From Anisus vortex (Eukaryota; Mollusca; Gastropoda; Planorbidae): a stretch of DNA of 64,000 nt. This document shows, in pieces, positions 33,153-45,100 of this stretch (positions are counted from its first letter, which is position 1; every line of letters starts with the position of its first letter). The DNA lies in assembly GCA_949126835.1 (NCBI GenBank), contig OX421501.1, forward strand, positions 993,054 through 1,057,053. Reading direction: 5' to 3'. A model generated the notes under the pieces. The model made no database searches. It was not told the DNA's origin and worked only from the letters and a program-made list of their open reading frames with translations. The translations under genes were made by a program, and so were the position numbers.

Positions 33153-33479
33153 CTAGAGTGTGACCTAAACTTCGTATCAAATTAAATTAAACTAAAATTA
33201 ACTAGATCTAACAAGGTTCGAATCATTAATCATAATGTAGCAAATTAAATTGTTGAAATGAAATTAAAAAAAATAAAAAATATTAGAAACAGTATAAATT
33301 GTGCTACATGGCTTGTTAAAATTATTACATTATTTTTTCCCGAAAAGGCCCTTTTTTCGAAAATGGTCGTAGGGGAAGCGGCCGCTCCACCTACTCTCCC
33401 CCTGGCTACGCTACTGACACTCAGTTGTGCCATTTATTATATAGGCCTAGGTTGTTTTTTTAGTAGATTCTGGGAATAC

Positions 33480-33790
33480 TCTGTGGAATTGTCACATCCT
33501 GGATCCAGGCCCCTTAACGACTTTACACCCACCCATCCCCATGCTACCAACACCAGAGCCCACCAACAGGAGCCGCGCAAAACCTCTATCCAGGGTAGTG
33601 CAATTTGGACCTCTGTCGAACAGCACCACATAGGAGGTACAAGTTTTACGTGCCCGGGTTATACCCAATGCACAACCCACTATAAGTCGCCTTTTACGAC
33701 ATCCAAAAAAGTGGGACTAAGCAGTGGGGTTATTCTTTCACCTGGTCATTTCCAGGACCCCGATACCCACACGGGGGTGTGTGATGACAT
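33480..33790. other. GC-richer anonymous repeat-like segment
   Basis: It stands out in base composition from its AT-rich surroundings (CCCCTTAACGACTTTACACC, ACAGCACCACATAGGAGGTA, CAGGACCCCGATACCCACAC). A 213-codon open frame spans it but also runs through the end of the hAT-type element, so it is not a gene. Probably a fragment of a transposon that I cannot name. Confidence 0.4.
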
Positions 33791-34617
33791 AAAGAAACAA
33801 CCAAACAAAATAAACAAAAACAAAAAAATATTTTTTATCAAAAATTTTGATGAGAAGTCGTCTCTTCACCATTTATGCCGATTTGGACTAATTGTATAAA
33901 TTATATTGATTATAATTTTTATCCGGGTTACTGAAACATAGAAATTGAGAGAGATAATTTCCAAAATATTGAATTTTAATAGAAACACAATTGTATACAT
34001 TTTTAGGGAATTTAATATTATATTATATGTACGTTCGAAAATATGTTAAAAGTGTAAATTATTTTGTCTCTGAAATTTCTTCACTTGATTTATCTGGCAA
34101 TGCTTTGGGACAGGATCGATATTTATTTGGGAGCTTGGAATTTTTAGTTACTGCTAGAAATAGCCATTGCTGTCGTTCAACAGATAAAAAGGTAGATCTA
34201 TACTGTTTTACTATCCACTCAACAATTACCTGATATACAACAACCAAAATCTCATTTACATTGATTGTAATTACTCTCGGCATTTATTTCCAAGTGCGAA
34301 CGAAGCATTGATAATTGAAGTTAAATAAAAATCACCACAGGGCCGCCGTAGGCTGTAGGCAATGTCAACAAACCAAAAAAAAAATGGCGTATCTTCATAT
34401 TCATACTCATTTATACTTCATAATTTATAATTATTGTTTCAAGTAATCTTGCATATTAATCTTGCATATATTGTATTGTAGTAGTTTGCCTAAATAATAG
34501 TAGGAACATATGTAATATATAAGATAAGATTAGAAAAAAGATGAAAGAAAATCTGGAGGCCTTAGGCCTTAGACTTAGAACCTTAGACTAAGCCTTAGAG
34601 TCTTGGAGTAGTTAGAG

Positions 34618-34963
34618 CAGGGGTCGGGAACCTTTTTTCTGAGATAGCCATGTACACCACATATTTTGAACATTAATTCTGTGAGAGCCATACATTATGT
34701 TTAAAACTAAAAATTCAAGTAAATGTGTGCATTTTGTGTAATTTCAACACTAAAAGTACAATAATTATGTCTCTGAATTCTTCTGATGCAGAGCTGCAGT
34801 AGACTTTAGCTCATTTGTAAAATGAAATATTGATATGCAATTAATATGTAGATCAAAAGGTCTAAAAAAACATTTTTTTACTAATCGAACATTTGTCTGC
34901 GAGCCAGATGCAGCCATCAAAAGAGCCACATCTGGCTTGCGAGCCATGGGTTCCAGACCCCTG
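34618..34963 (+). mobile_element. 346-bp hAT MITE
   Basis: Termini CAGGGGTCGGGAACC and GGTTCCAGACCCCTG are inverse with one mismatch. Interior has GAGATAGCCATGTACACCAC, TGATATGCAATTAATATGTA and GAGCCACATCTGGCTTGCGA. Flanks AGTTAGAG and CCTTAGAC share TTAGA only, so the target duplication is uncertain. A reverse copy is at 5,665-6,037. Confidence 0.85.
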
Positions 34964-35984
34964 CCTTAGACTTAGAGGCTTACCGTGCGTTACGAAATTC
35001 GAAATTAGTCTACAGTCTACTAGTACTAGTTAGGCCTACTGCTAGACTAGACCTAGAATTGTAACTAATAGGCCTATACTAAATTAAAATATAAATTAAT
35101 TGCTGTCCGACTGTAGTCTAGTCTGTAGTGTAGTAGGCCCTATTGGCTATTGACTTATTACTTTTTAAAAGTTATTATTATAATAATAGGTCTTATTTAT
35201 TGAGTAGGTCTGTTGACTGTAGCCTATTGTATAGTTTAATAGGCCTATTTAATGTTTAAAACTGATTTTTTAATTAGGCCTATTTTCTTTAGTTAATCTA
35301 TTATCAATTTCTGACAATACAATACAATATCAATAATTCAGTAATCAATAGGCCTAATTAGGCCTACTAATTATTTATTGAAAATTTTGTTGAATAGTTC
35401 TGACTCCAGAATAGTAGCCTATTAAAATTAAGTAGAATAGAATGAGAATAGGCTTCTTTTTAATATTTTATTTAAGAAGTCGCCAGACAAATATAGGCTA
35501 TAGGCAATTTGAAATTCCTACACCCAACTAAAGTTTTTAGATAACCCTATGCTGGCTAAGCTTAAAATTAAAATCGATATATAATTTTTAAAATATATAA
35601 AAAAATGTAATAAAGGAGTTTATTCAGTAGGCTTCTCGTAAATATAGTAAATATCATATTGGTGATTAAGTTTCAAATTGATTGAGTTACAGTGTAGGCC
35701 TAACTAAAGAATTAAGTACTAAAGCTACTAATGAATAATTTACAGCAATATCATTCATTTTTTAAATACAAAGTCATATACACACACATTTCACACAAAA
35801 CAAAATAATAATTTAAAAAAAGGGGAAAATATTAGACAATAAAGTCACATGTCTTTATTTTAATCAATGGGCATCAAAATTGACACATACATCCAACTCT
35901 CTCTCTATATATATATATCTACATAGATATTGTAGTTTTGTAGCATGCTATTATGTTCACCCTTGCCACTTCTTTCTTTTACAG
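34964..35984. promoter_or_regulatory. 5' flank of the NEK6/7-like gene, dense in TAGGCCTA
   Basis: At least seven TAGGCCTA octamers occur between about 35,030 and 35,705. The palindrome is about twenty times in the whole window. The acceptor TTCTTTCTTTTACAG at 35,970-35,984 shows that an upstream non-coding exon or alternative TSS probably exists, so part of this region may be a 5' intron. A regulatory role is inference. Confidence 0.35.
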
Positions 35985-36009
35985 TCTTATCTTGTTTGAT
36001 TTTCCAATG

Positions 36010-36192
36010 ATGGCAGAGGAAATGGAAACAACAGACACCCCAACACCATTCACCTCTCTGGTGACCCCCCAGCACGGTAAACTAGCAAACTTTGATGTCG
36101 AGAAAAAAATTGGCAAAGGTCAGTTTTCAGAGGTCTACAGAGCAAAGTATAAGCAAGATGATGGGACCCCACTGGCTTTGAAGAAAGTGCAG
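36010..36192 (+). CDS. NEK6: NEK6/7-like coding exon 1
   Basis: It encodes residues 1-61: a short acidic/Thr-Pro-rich N-terminus, then [20 protein letters not shown] and ALKKVQ. The exon itself begins at 35,985 after a consensus acceptor, so 35,985-36,009 is 5' UTR. Donor GTAGGT. Confidence 0.97.
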
Positions 36193-39100
36193 GTAGGTGT
36201 AACCTTATGGTGTACCAATGTGTGGGTTTGTATCTGGTGACTGGTGCTGCCCAGGTGTAAGAACAACCACCAACGGTTTAGTCCAACCTTACTTACTGAA
36301 ATAGTCAACCCCAAGACCTGTCAAAGACAATACAGCCACAACGACGACAACCATAAAAATGAATACCGGTACAGGGCCCAACTGACATACATTCACTATA
36401 AAATAGAAACACCCCAGCAACACTACACACACAGAGTAACTAAAACAGAGCCACACTATGTACTATCAAACAGACTAGACCTACATCAATCTTGTTTCAC
36501 GCACAAAAAGGACAAAGCACCATATTCCAACAAAGAATAGGAAACATATTATTTTACTGGCATCTAAATTGACTGAGCCCAACTCACCCTCCTCACTGAC
36601 AACATTGCCAACATTCACCCTGAGGAAACAGGGCAACATTTTATTTTATTTTGCCTTAAACTAGTATGCATCTTAGAAATAATTATCCCTTGTTATGCAA
36701 CATTTTATTTTATTTTGCCTTAAACTAGTATGCATCTTAGAAATAATTATCCCTTGTTATGCAACATTATACCAAATGTTATAATACATTGGAAAGAACA
36801 GAACAGCAAAAAAATGCACTTTAAATATCTTGACATGACATTGACCCCCAAAAGAGTGCTCACAATATTAGCATGCCTGGAGCTGACTATATGCTTTGGA
36901 ACAATTAAAAATAATAGGCTTAGCATGACTGTATATTGTAACAAACCATGTATAAATATATTTATATATATGTTGTAAATACTAGTCTAAGCAAAATTAT
37001 AATAGTAAAAAAAGAGAAGTTTGTTAAATTCTGCCCCTGATTAAGATTCTAATGGCAAGTCAGTCTATTTGAAATATGTCATCCGCTTAAAGCATTTAGC
37101 AAAAGTATACATCAGATCAATTGATCCATAGGATCGATGAAGCAGCGTTCACCTGTTTCTGTGGCCACGGCATACTAAGTGATTGTGTGGCCAGCACTAT
37201 ACACAGCCGTGTATGTCTTCTTATAAGTTGTTTTAACCAAATTTTTTATTTACATTATGACTTGGCATAATAAAACAATACCTTCCATGAAATCCAACAG
37301 ATTTTTGAGATGATGGATGCCAAGGCAAGAAATGATTGCATGAAAGAGATAGATTTGCTCAAAGTAAGAAATGGCTTTCATTGACTTTTAGTTTCTAATC
37401 ACTGGAGCTTATCTTATATATTACAGACGCTCCTTCTATAAAGAAGATTATTGCGTCCTATGCTCATCCGTGGTCCGAGTCTAGTCTTGCATTTTGATTA
37501 ATGTTTTAAAGGACATTAAGTTACTGGTTTTTTCCTGGTTTGTTCAGGCAACCCATTCCATGCCTGAATGCCACTCTGGATCAGTTCTAGCTTAACCCAC
37601 CACCAAAAGGACCCACCCTACTATGGTAGCTTTCCTCCTTGTAAGATTTCCTCCTGCAACAGTTATGTAAAAAGAAAACAATTAATGTAATTAAATTTGA
37701 AACCCCAAGACAAATACTTTACTGAATGCCCATCCAAATACAGACAGCAAAGTAATTATCCAACAGATAGCGCTGACTCAAAATTTCAAATCATTTGTTT
37801 TAATGAGGATATTGTTTTAAAAAAAACAACATGTATATATAATAACGTTAACGAGAAAGCTGAAGTATCACAGAGAAATAGACAGCCCAATAGATTGCAA
37901 TATTGTTCATATTGTTGATGTTAGATTATTCTATAAAATAATTATTGTTAGTTTCAATGATGCAAATTTTTTTTATTATTACAGGAATTGGTATTATAAT
38001 ACAACATGATGCTAATATTAAAGTTGAATTATTAAACTGAAGAGCATTCTCTGGCCATTCATCTTTTTCATGCTTATGGTATTAAAATAGGATTTTATTT
38101 TTTTTTTAAATTGAATATTAAAAAAAAATATCTGATGTTGAACTGATTTCTTGAGGTGCATCAATTCTACTTGCAGCAATTAGACCATCCCAACGTCATC
38201 AAGTACCTGGACTCATTCATTGAGAACAATGAACTGAACATTGTGCTGGAGTTGGCAGATGCAGGGGATTTACAGAGAATGATTCGGGTGATTACTTGAC
38301 ACTTTACAACTTCTTTATCCCGGGCTCGGTGGCAGAGTGACAGTATGTTGAGCTGCACACTGAAGGTTATGGGTCCGAATCCCGGTGAAGGCTAAATTTC
38401 GTTTCCCAGGAGTGGAGGGCGACCTTGATACCCGGCTCTGATGGGTGGGTATCTGGCATTTAGTTGGGTTTATTTGCTGGCCACACAATCCCCTAATATG
38501 CTTTGGCCACAAACACCGGGAATGGCTGCTTTAACCAGACCTACAGACTAGTTTGGTCCGACGGGTACTTTACTTACTTTTAATCCAAAGAGTTGGTTTC
38601 ATGGCTAGATAACAAGAATTCATTTAAGAACTCATTCTATCAAATTTTCTGCTACCCCCCCCCCCCTCCTCATTAAAAATAAAGTTTTAGTTTTTTCATT
38701 ACCTGGTGCACAGTTTAAAATCCTTATTCAACCCATTTTAAAATCCTAATTTAACCCATTTTAAAATCCTATTTTAACAATGATTTTAAAATATTATTTA
38801 TTTTTGAAATCCCGGTTATCACTTTTGATATAAAATGTCATTTTAGCTTTCTTGGTCTGAAATGTCTAATGGTATGGGGGGGAAGGGGGGGTTTCTTTGA
38901 TTGACAATTTTGACAAAAGGAAAAAAAAAAACTCTAATCAGTTGAAGATTCCATTTTTTCAAAAGCTTCCGATTTTGAAAAAAAAACAATAACATAATTA
39001 CAGCCCTAGATTAGATTATTTACAGCCCTAGATTTTGTGAATTTTAAAACTTTAAAAAAAAAATTTCAGCATTTCAAAAAGCAAGGTCGTTTAATCCCAG

Positions 39101-42100
39101 AGAAGACCATTTGGAAATATTTTGTTCAGATCTGCAGCGCTCTGGATCACATGCACTCCAAGAGAATTATGCACAGAGGTAAATAGACACCCCCCATGTA
39201 TTAACAAAAACTTTTCTTCGCAGCAGTTAATGTAGAATTCACACCACGGGAAGAAGTGGAGGGATGGTAACATTAGAGGTATTGCACCCTAATGTAGGGA
39301 TTACTGCGCTGGCTCTTCTCACAAGGTTTTTTGTTAAGGGTATATTTTGAGAACCTTGGATGGTCATTTTTTAAGAATTCTGGATCTTTGATGAGTATCT
39401 GACATTAGTTTGGAGGAAAAGTAAAGGCAACTTGGTGTTGCGCTGGCCATACAATTCTCTTATAGGCCATGGCCATGTAAACTGGTGCATGCTGCTTCAC
39501 AAGGCCTATTGACCAACTTGAACAGAGACCATTAGACTCAGTCCACGGATGACCGCAGGGCGCAATAATCTTCTTTAAAGGAAGAGCGTGTTGATTATTA
39601 TATAAGATTAAATGTTAATTTATTTCTTTGGCTTGTGAGGACCTTAATTTCCCCATCTGTTTGTCATTATTATTATTATTATTGAGGCATTTTTTAATTA
39701 GCGCTTACCTTACAGCTCTAAGCGCTTTACAATTTTTTACTAAAATTATAACCTATTTCAGCTACGAAAATAAATAGACAATAGCTACATCACTAAATGG
39801 CTATAAAGATAATAGCTACAGCAATAAAATTGATTTTAAAAATAACAGGTGCAACATTAAAAGTGACAAAAACGATAGTTACAATATTTAAAAACAAAGA
39901 CACATTAGCACATACTGGTAATAATACAAAGGAAGCATAAAAACAAACCGAGACCAGGAACAAGGTCATCTCAGGTCATAGGCGGACCTAAACAGATGGG
40001 TTTTAAGGGACTTTTAGAAAGTGAAGGAGGTTTCACAATGACGGATGTGGAGGGGGAGCTGGTTCCACAAGGTGGGGGCACGGAAGAAGAAGGAACGGTC
40101 GCCGATGGTTTTGGTTTTTGTTCTTGGTATTGAGAGGGTTCTATTGTCAGTGGAAGAGCGTAGTTGTCTTGTGGGGACGTAAGGAAGCAACAGTTCAGAG
40201 AGATAGACAGGAAAATGAGGGTCAGTGAAAGAATTGAAGCATAGACTGGCAGACTTGTACTTTATGCGAGAGGATATTGGAAGCCAGTGGAGTTGCTGCA
40301 TGTGTGGTTGAATGTGGTCGTGTTTCTTTGCTTTAAAAATGAGTCTGCATGCTGAGTTCTGTACCCTCTGAAGTTTGTCTATGTGGTGCTGAGGAATGCC
40401 TGCGAGGAGAGTGTTACAGTAGTCAAATTTTGAAAGAATGAGTGAACAGACGAGAGTTTTTGTGGCGTCAAAGGAGAGGAGGTGTCTAATGGCGCTGATT
40501 TTTCTGAGTTCGTTGTATGCTGATCTGCAGATGTTCGTAACGTCTTTGTCCATGGAGAGGGTGTCTGTGAACGTGACTCCAAGGTTTCTGGCAGAAGAAG
40601 AGAGTTTGAGAGTCATCTAGTTGGTACCATTGTCTCTTGTCCAGTTCAGATTACACAAATATGAAAACACATTTCTTCTTTCATCAGACATAAAGCCAGC
40701 AAATGTCTTTATCACTGCCCAGGGCATAGTGAAACTTGGTGACCTTGGCCTTGGCAGATTCTTTAGTTCCAAAACAACAGCCGCCATGTCTTTGGGTGAG
40801 TATTCCTGATCTGATTGCTTGTTAGCCCAGACAATTTTTTTGCCAAATATGACCCATTTACCAGTTGCCATTTTATTTTACTAATTATTTTTCATGCATT
40901 TTTTAAATGCACAAAACTTGTAAAGTGTTCCAGAATAAATGTGTACAGTGAACCCTTGTTTATCTGGGTAGATAGGTTCTGAGACTGGCAGCGATAGCTG
41001 AAAATCCACAAAGTAGGGACACCATATTTACAGTATTTATTAAAAAAGTATTCAGACTATTAAAACTCTCCCTTTACGTACTGTTAACTAACCACCCTTT
41101 ACAGTAATGTACAGATATCTACAGTATGTACATATAGTACACAGGCACAAATGTTTAGCAGGTGTACATATATCATGACTATTTTCCAATTTTCCGGAAA
41201 ATCCGCAATATATTTTCTCATATAATAATATTGTAATGAAATCTGTGAATGTGGAACCGCGAAGTAGCGAGGGTTCACTGTAAATATTTTTGTTTGTAAC
41301 AATTCATAATGACATTTAGAGAGTTAAGTTTTCAAAAGAGGATAAGTAACTTCATCATATCATTATGAAGAAAACATTTCATCATCACCTAAGTCCATCT
41401 CATTATTGTCTTCCTCAATGTCTCTGGTAATGCCATATTTAACAATGATTACAGTTTTGCACATAAAACTCATTGATAGATTTAAAAAAAAATATATTTA
41501 AAAGAATAAAAGAATTATTATAAACTGTGAAAAAAAATATGTTGACGAAAGTCTCTCAAAAATGTTTTTTGTTCTTTCAGTTGGAACACCGTATTATATG
41601 TCTCCAGAGAGAATTCACGAGAAGGCTTACAATTTCAAGTCAGACATATGGTCGTTAGGCTGTTTATTGTACGAGGTAACTAGTTCTATAGTGATAGAGG
41701 AAATATATTTTAATATACAAGGCCTATATATTTATATTTTACTTTTGTTTATGGATATACGACTGGCTATTACTGGAACTGATTTTAGTGTATTTGAGTA
41801 TTTTGTAATAGAATCTCCTGCTGCCCACTAATTGAATGCTGAGAGTTAAGAGATGCTTAGTCTAAATTGAATGCTGAGAGTTAAGAGATGCTTAGTCTAA
41901 ATTGAATGCTGAGAGTTAAGAGATGCTTAGTCTAAATTGAATGCTGAGAGTTAAGAGATGCTTAGTCTAAATTGAATGCTGAGAGTTAAGAGATGCTTAG
42001 TCTAAATTGAATGCTGAGAGTTAAGAGATGCTTAGTCTAAATTGAATGCTGAGAGTTAAGAGATGCTTAGTCTAAATTGAATGCTGAGAGTTAAGAGATG

Positions 42101-45100
42101 CTTAGTCTAAATTGAATGCTGAGAGTTAAGAGATGCTTAGTCTAAATTGAATGCTGACAGTTAAGAGATGCTTAGTCTAAATTGAATGCTGACAGTTAAG
42201 AGATGCTTAGTCTAAATTGAATGCTGAGAGTTAAGAGATGCTTAGTCTAAATTGAATGCTGAGAGTTAAGAGATGCTTAGTCTAAATTGAATGCTGACAG
42301 TTAAGAGATGCTTAGTCTAAATTGAATGCTGAGAGTTAAGAGATGCTTAGTCTAAATTGAATGCTGAGAGTTAAGAGATGCTTAGTCTAAATTGAATGCT
42401 GAGAGTTAAGAGATGCTTAGTCTAAATTGAATGCTGACAGTTAAGAGATGCTTAGTCTAAATTGAATGCTGACAGTTAAGAGATGCTTAGTCTAAATTGA
42501 ATGCTGAGAGTTAAGAGATGCTTAGTCTAAATTGAATGCTGAGAGTTAAGAGATGCTTAGTCTAAATTGAATGCTGACAGTTAAGAGATGCTTAGTCTAA
42601 ATTGAATGCTGACAGTTAAGAGATGCTTAGTCTAAATTGAATGCTGAGAGTTAAGAGATGCTTAGTCTAAATTGAATGCTGACAGTTAAGAGATGCTTAG
42701 TCTATATTGAATGCTGAGAGTTAAGAGATGCTTAGTCTATATCAATATTTATATCTCTCTATGTCCGGTTACTGGGAGCAAGGACATTTTTTATACTCAA
42801 TCTACGGTTAAAGCAACAATTCCTGGCAAGGATAAAAATGTGCTGTGTCTAGATTATTTAGTAGGGTGATAATTTTATTTTTAAAACTTGCACCTTTGAC
42901 TATCATCTTTCTTTCTTTGACTCCTTAAAGGGCTCTCTTAGAGCTGGGTTTAAGATAAGAGGTAACATGTCATGCTTGTTATGAGGCTGCACAGTGTTTC
43001 AGCACAAGTTTAAGTAATGTTCTCTGATGTTTGCAGATGGCCGCCCTCCAGTCTCCGTTCTACGGTGACAAAATGAACCTGTTTTCCTTGTGTAAGAAAA
43101 TTGAACAGTGTGACTATCCACCCTTGCCATCAGACTGGTACTCAGACCAGGTAATAATTTGACACTTTGTATTGTTTAACTTTTGGAAACAGAAACTTCA
43201 CGTAGGCGTTTTGTAGGATGAGTTGAAAGTAGACGGAAGCTTTATACTTGAGTACTCGTTGTTTGTAGCCTATGTTATGGAAGGAGGGAGACCAGCAAAA
43301 TAAAATTGATGAGGCTTTAGAACAGCCTTTCCCAGGAGACCAGCAAAATAAAATTGATGAGGCTTTAGAACAGCCTTTCCCAGGAGACCAGCAAAATAAA
43401 ATTAATGAGGCTTTAGAACAGCCTTTCCCAAACTCTTCTTTATCAGTTACAAGCCGTTATGTGCCCGGTCCTCCGAACCGGCTAAAAGTTATGTTTACAT
43501 ACACTCTAACTACTCAGGCAGTTATAATGAGATTGCCCGCATGACCTACGACACGAATTTAAACGTGAGGTAATTTTTTATTTGCCCGCTACAACATGAA
43601 TTACCCGTTAAAATCATTACTCATCACCCATTATAACAATTACAAAATTGCCCGCTATAAATTACGACGCAAATTAAAACATGAATATATTTTGTTCTAT
43701 TCATTGATTAAGAACATTCGACAGTACTTTTGTTTTTTTTTAATGATTGTTTGATATATTTTTTTTACGACAAACATTAAGTCGCAGACCTATGTTGTGT
43801 TGTTTTTGTCTATTTGCTATTTATTTATTTATTGTTGCTTTAGAAGCAAACTTAGAATTAAATTTTCTATTCAACATGTAAAACGATAACAAATGAAACC
43901 CATATGAAATAATGTTTATAAAACGTATACGACACGAATTAAAACTTTAAAAAGTTAGTTCCAGCAATTTGAACATTGCCCGGCAAATTAAACATTGCCC
44001 GGTAATATAAACATTGTCCGGTAATTTAAACATTGCCCGGTAATTTAAACATTGCCCGGTAATTTAAACATTGCCCGGTAATTTAAACATTGCCCGGTAT
44101 TATAAACATTGCCCGGTAATTTAAACATTGCCCGGTAATTAAACATTGCCCGGTAATTTAAACATTGCCCGGTAATTTAAACATTGCCCGGTAATTTAAA
44201 CATTGCCCGGTATTATAAACATTGCCCGGTAATTAAACATTGCCCGGTAATTTAAACATTGCCCGGTAATTTAAACATTGCCCGGTATTATAAACATTGC
44301 CCGGTAATATAAACATTGTCCGGTAATTTAAACATTGCCCGGTAATTTAAACATTGCCCGGTAATTTAAACATTGCCCGGTAATTTAAACATTGCCCGGT
44401 ATTATAAACATTGCCCGGTAATTTAAACATTGCCCGGTAATTAAACATTGCCCGGTAATTTAAACATTGCCCGGTAATTTAAACATTGCCCGGTAATTTA
44501 AACATTGCCCGGTATTATAAACATTGCCCGGTAATTAAACATTGCCCGGTAATTTAAACATTGCCCGGTAATTTAAACATTGCCCGGTAATTTAAACATT
44601 GCCCGGTATTATAAACATTGCCCGGTAATTTAAACATTGCCCGGTAATTAAACATTGCCCGGTAATTTAAACATCGCCCGGTAATTTAAACATTGCCCGG
44701 TAATTTAAACATTGCCCGGTATTATAAACATTGCCCGGTAATTTAAACATTGCCCGGTAATTTAAACAATGGTCGTTACCAAGGCGATAAGCCTAAAGGT
44801 GCCCAGTTCTCGGAACTGTATAAAATAACCCATGGAGTTATAAGCAATAGTCTTTTCCGGTAACTTAAACTATTTAAATATTGCACTCTACAAATTACGA
44901 CGCAGATTAAAACAAAATTTGTTTCCCTTCTTAAACGCATAAATACGCAAAATTTGATGACGCCATATAATTATAAGCTTAAATATAGAGTGTAACCAGG
45001 ATCACTGCGTTTAAATAAGCTTAGTAATGCGTCGGTATTACTTCCCGAAACAGAAAAAAAATGCTAAATCTATTTGCTTTGTCCTATGTTTGTAAAGTTT

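Larger units (their letters stand above)
30325..33416. mobile_element. 3.1-kb hAT-type element with perfect 8-bp target duplication
   Basis: Left end CAGTGGCGTAACCAGG, right end CCTGGCTACGCTACTG (imperfect inverse). The flank ACACTCAG occurs at 30,317-30,324 and 33,417-33,424. The left subterminal CTAGGGGGAGCG is mirrored by CTCCCCCTGG at the right. Termini resemble the element at 26,911-29,866, so both belong to one hAT group. Its interior is made largely of later insertions: a LINE 3' end and another non-autonomous hAT. Confidence 0.9.

Noticed and set aside
33258..33899. 213-codon open frame
   Set aside because: It begins inside the hAT-type element, crosses its terminal repeat and target duplication, and continues through an anonymous GC-rich repeat, so it is a chance frame.
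35953..36009. Upstream ATG at 35,953 as the NEK6/7-like start
   Set aside because: It lies before the splice acceptor at 35,984, so it is intronic; the start at 36,010 has a better initiation context.
40438..40620. Plus-strand 60-codon frame before the NEK6/7-like exon
   Set aside because: It is the antisense of the LINE reverse transcriptase frame.
43272..43544. Repeat frame [16 protein letters not shown]
   Set aside because: It is a translation of a 48-bp tandem repeat inside a NEK6/7-like intron.
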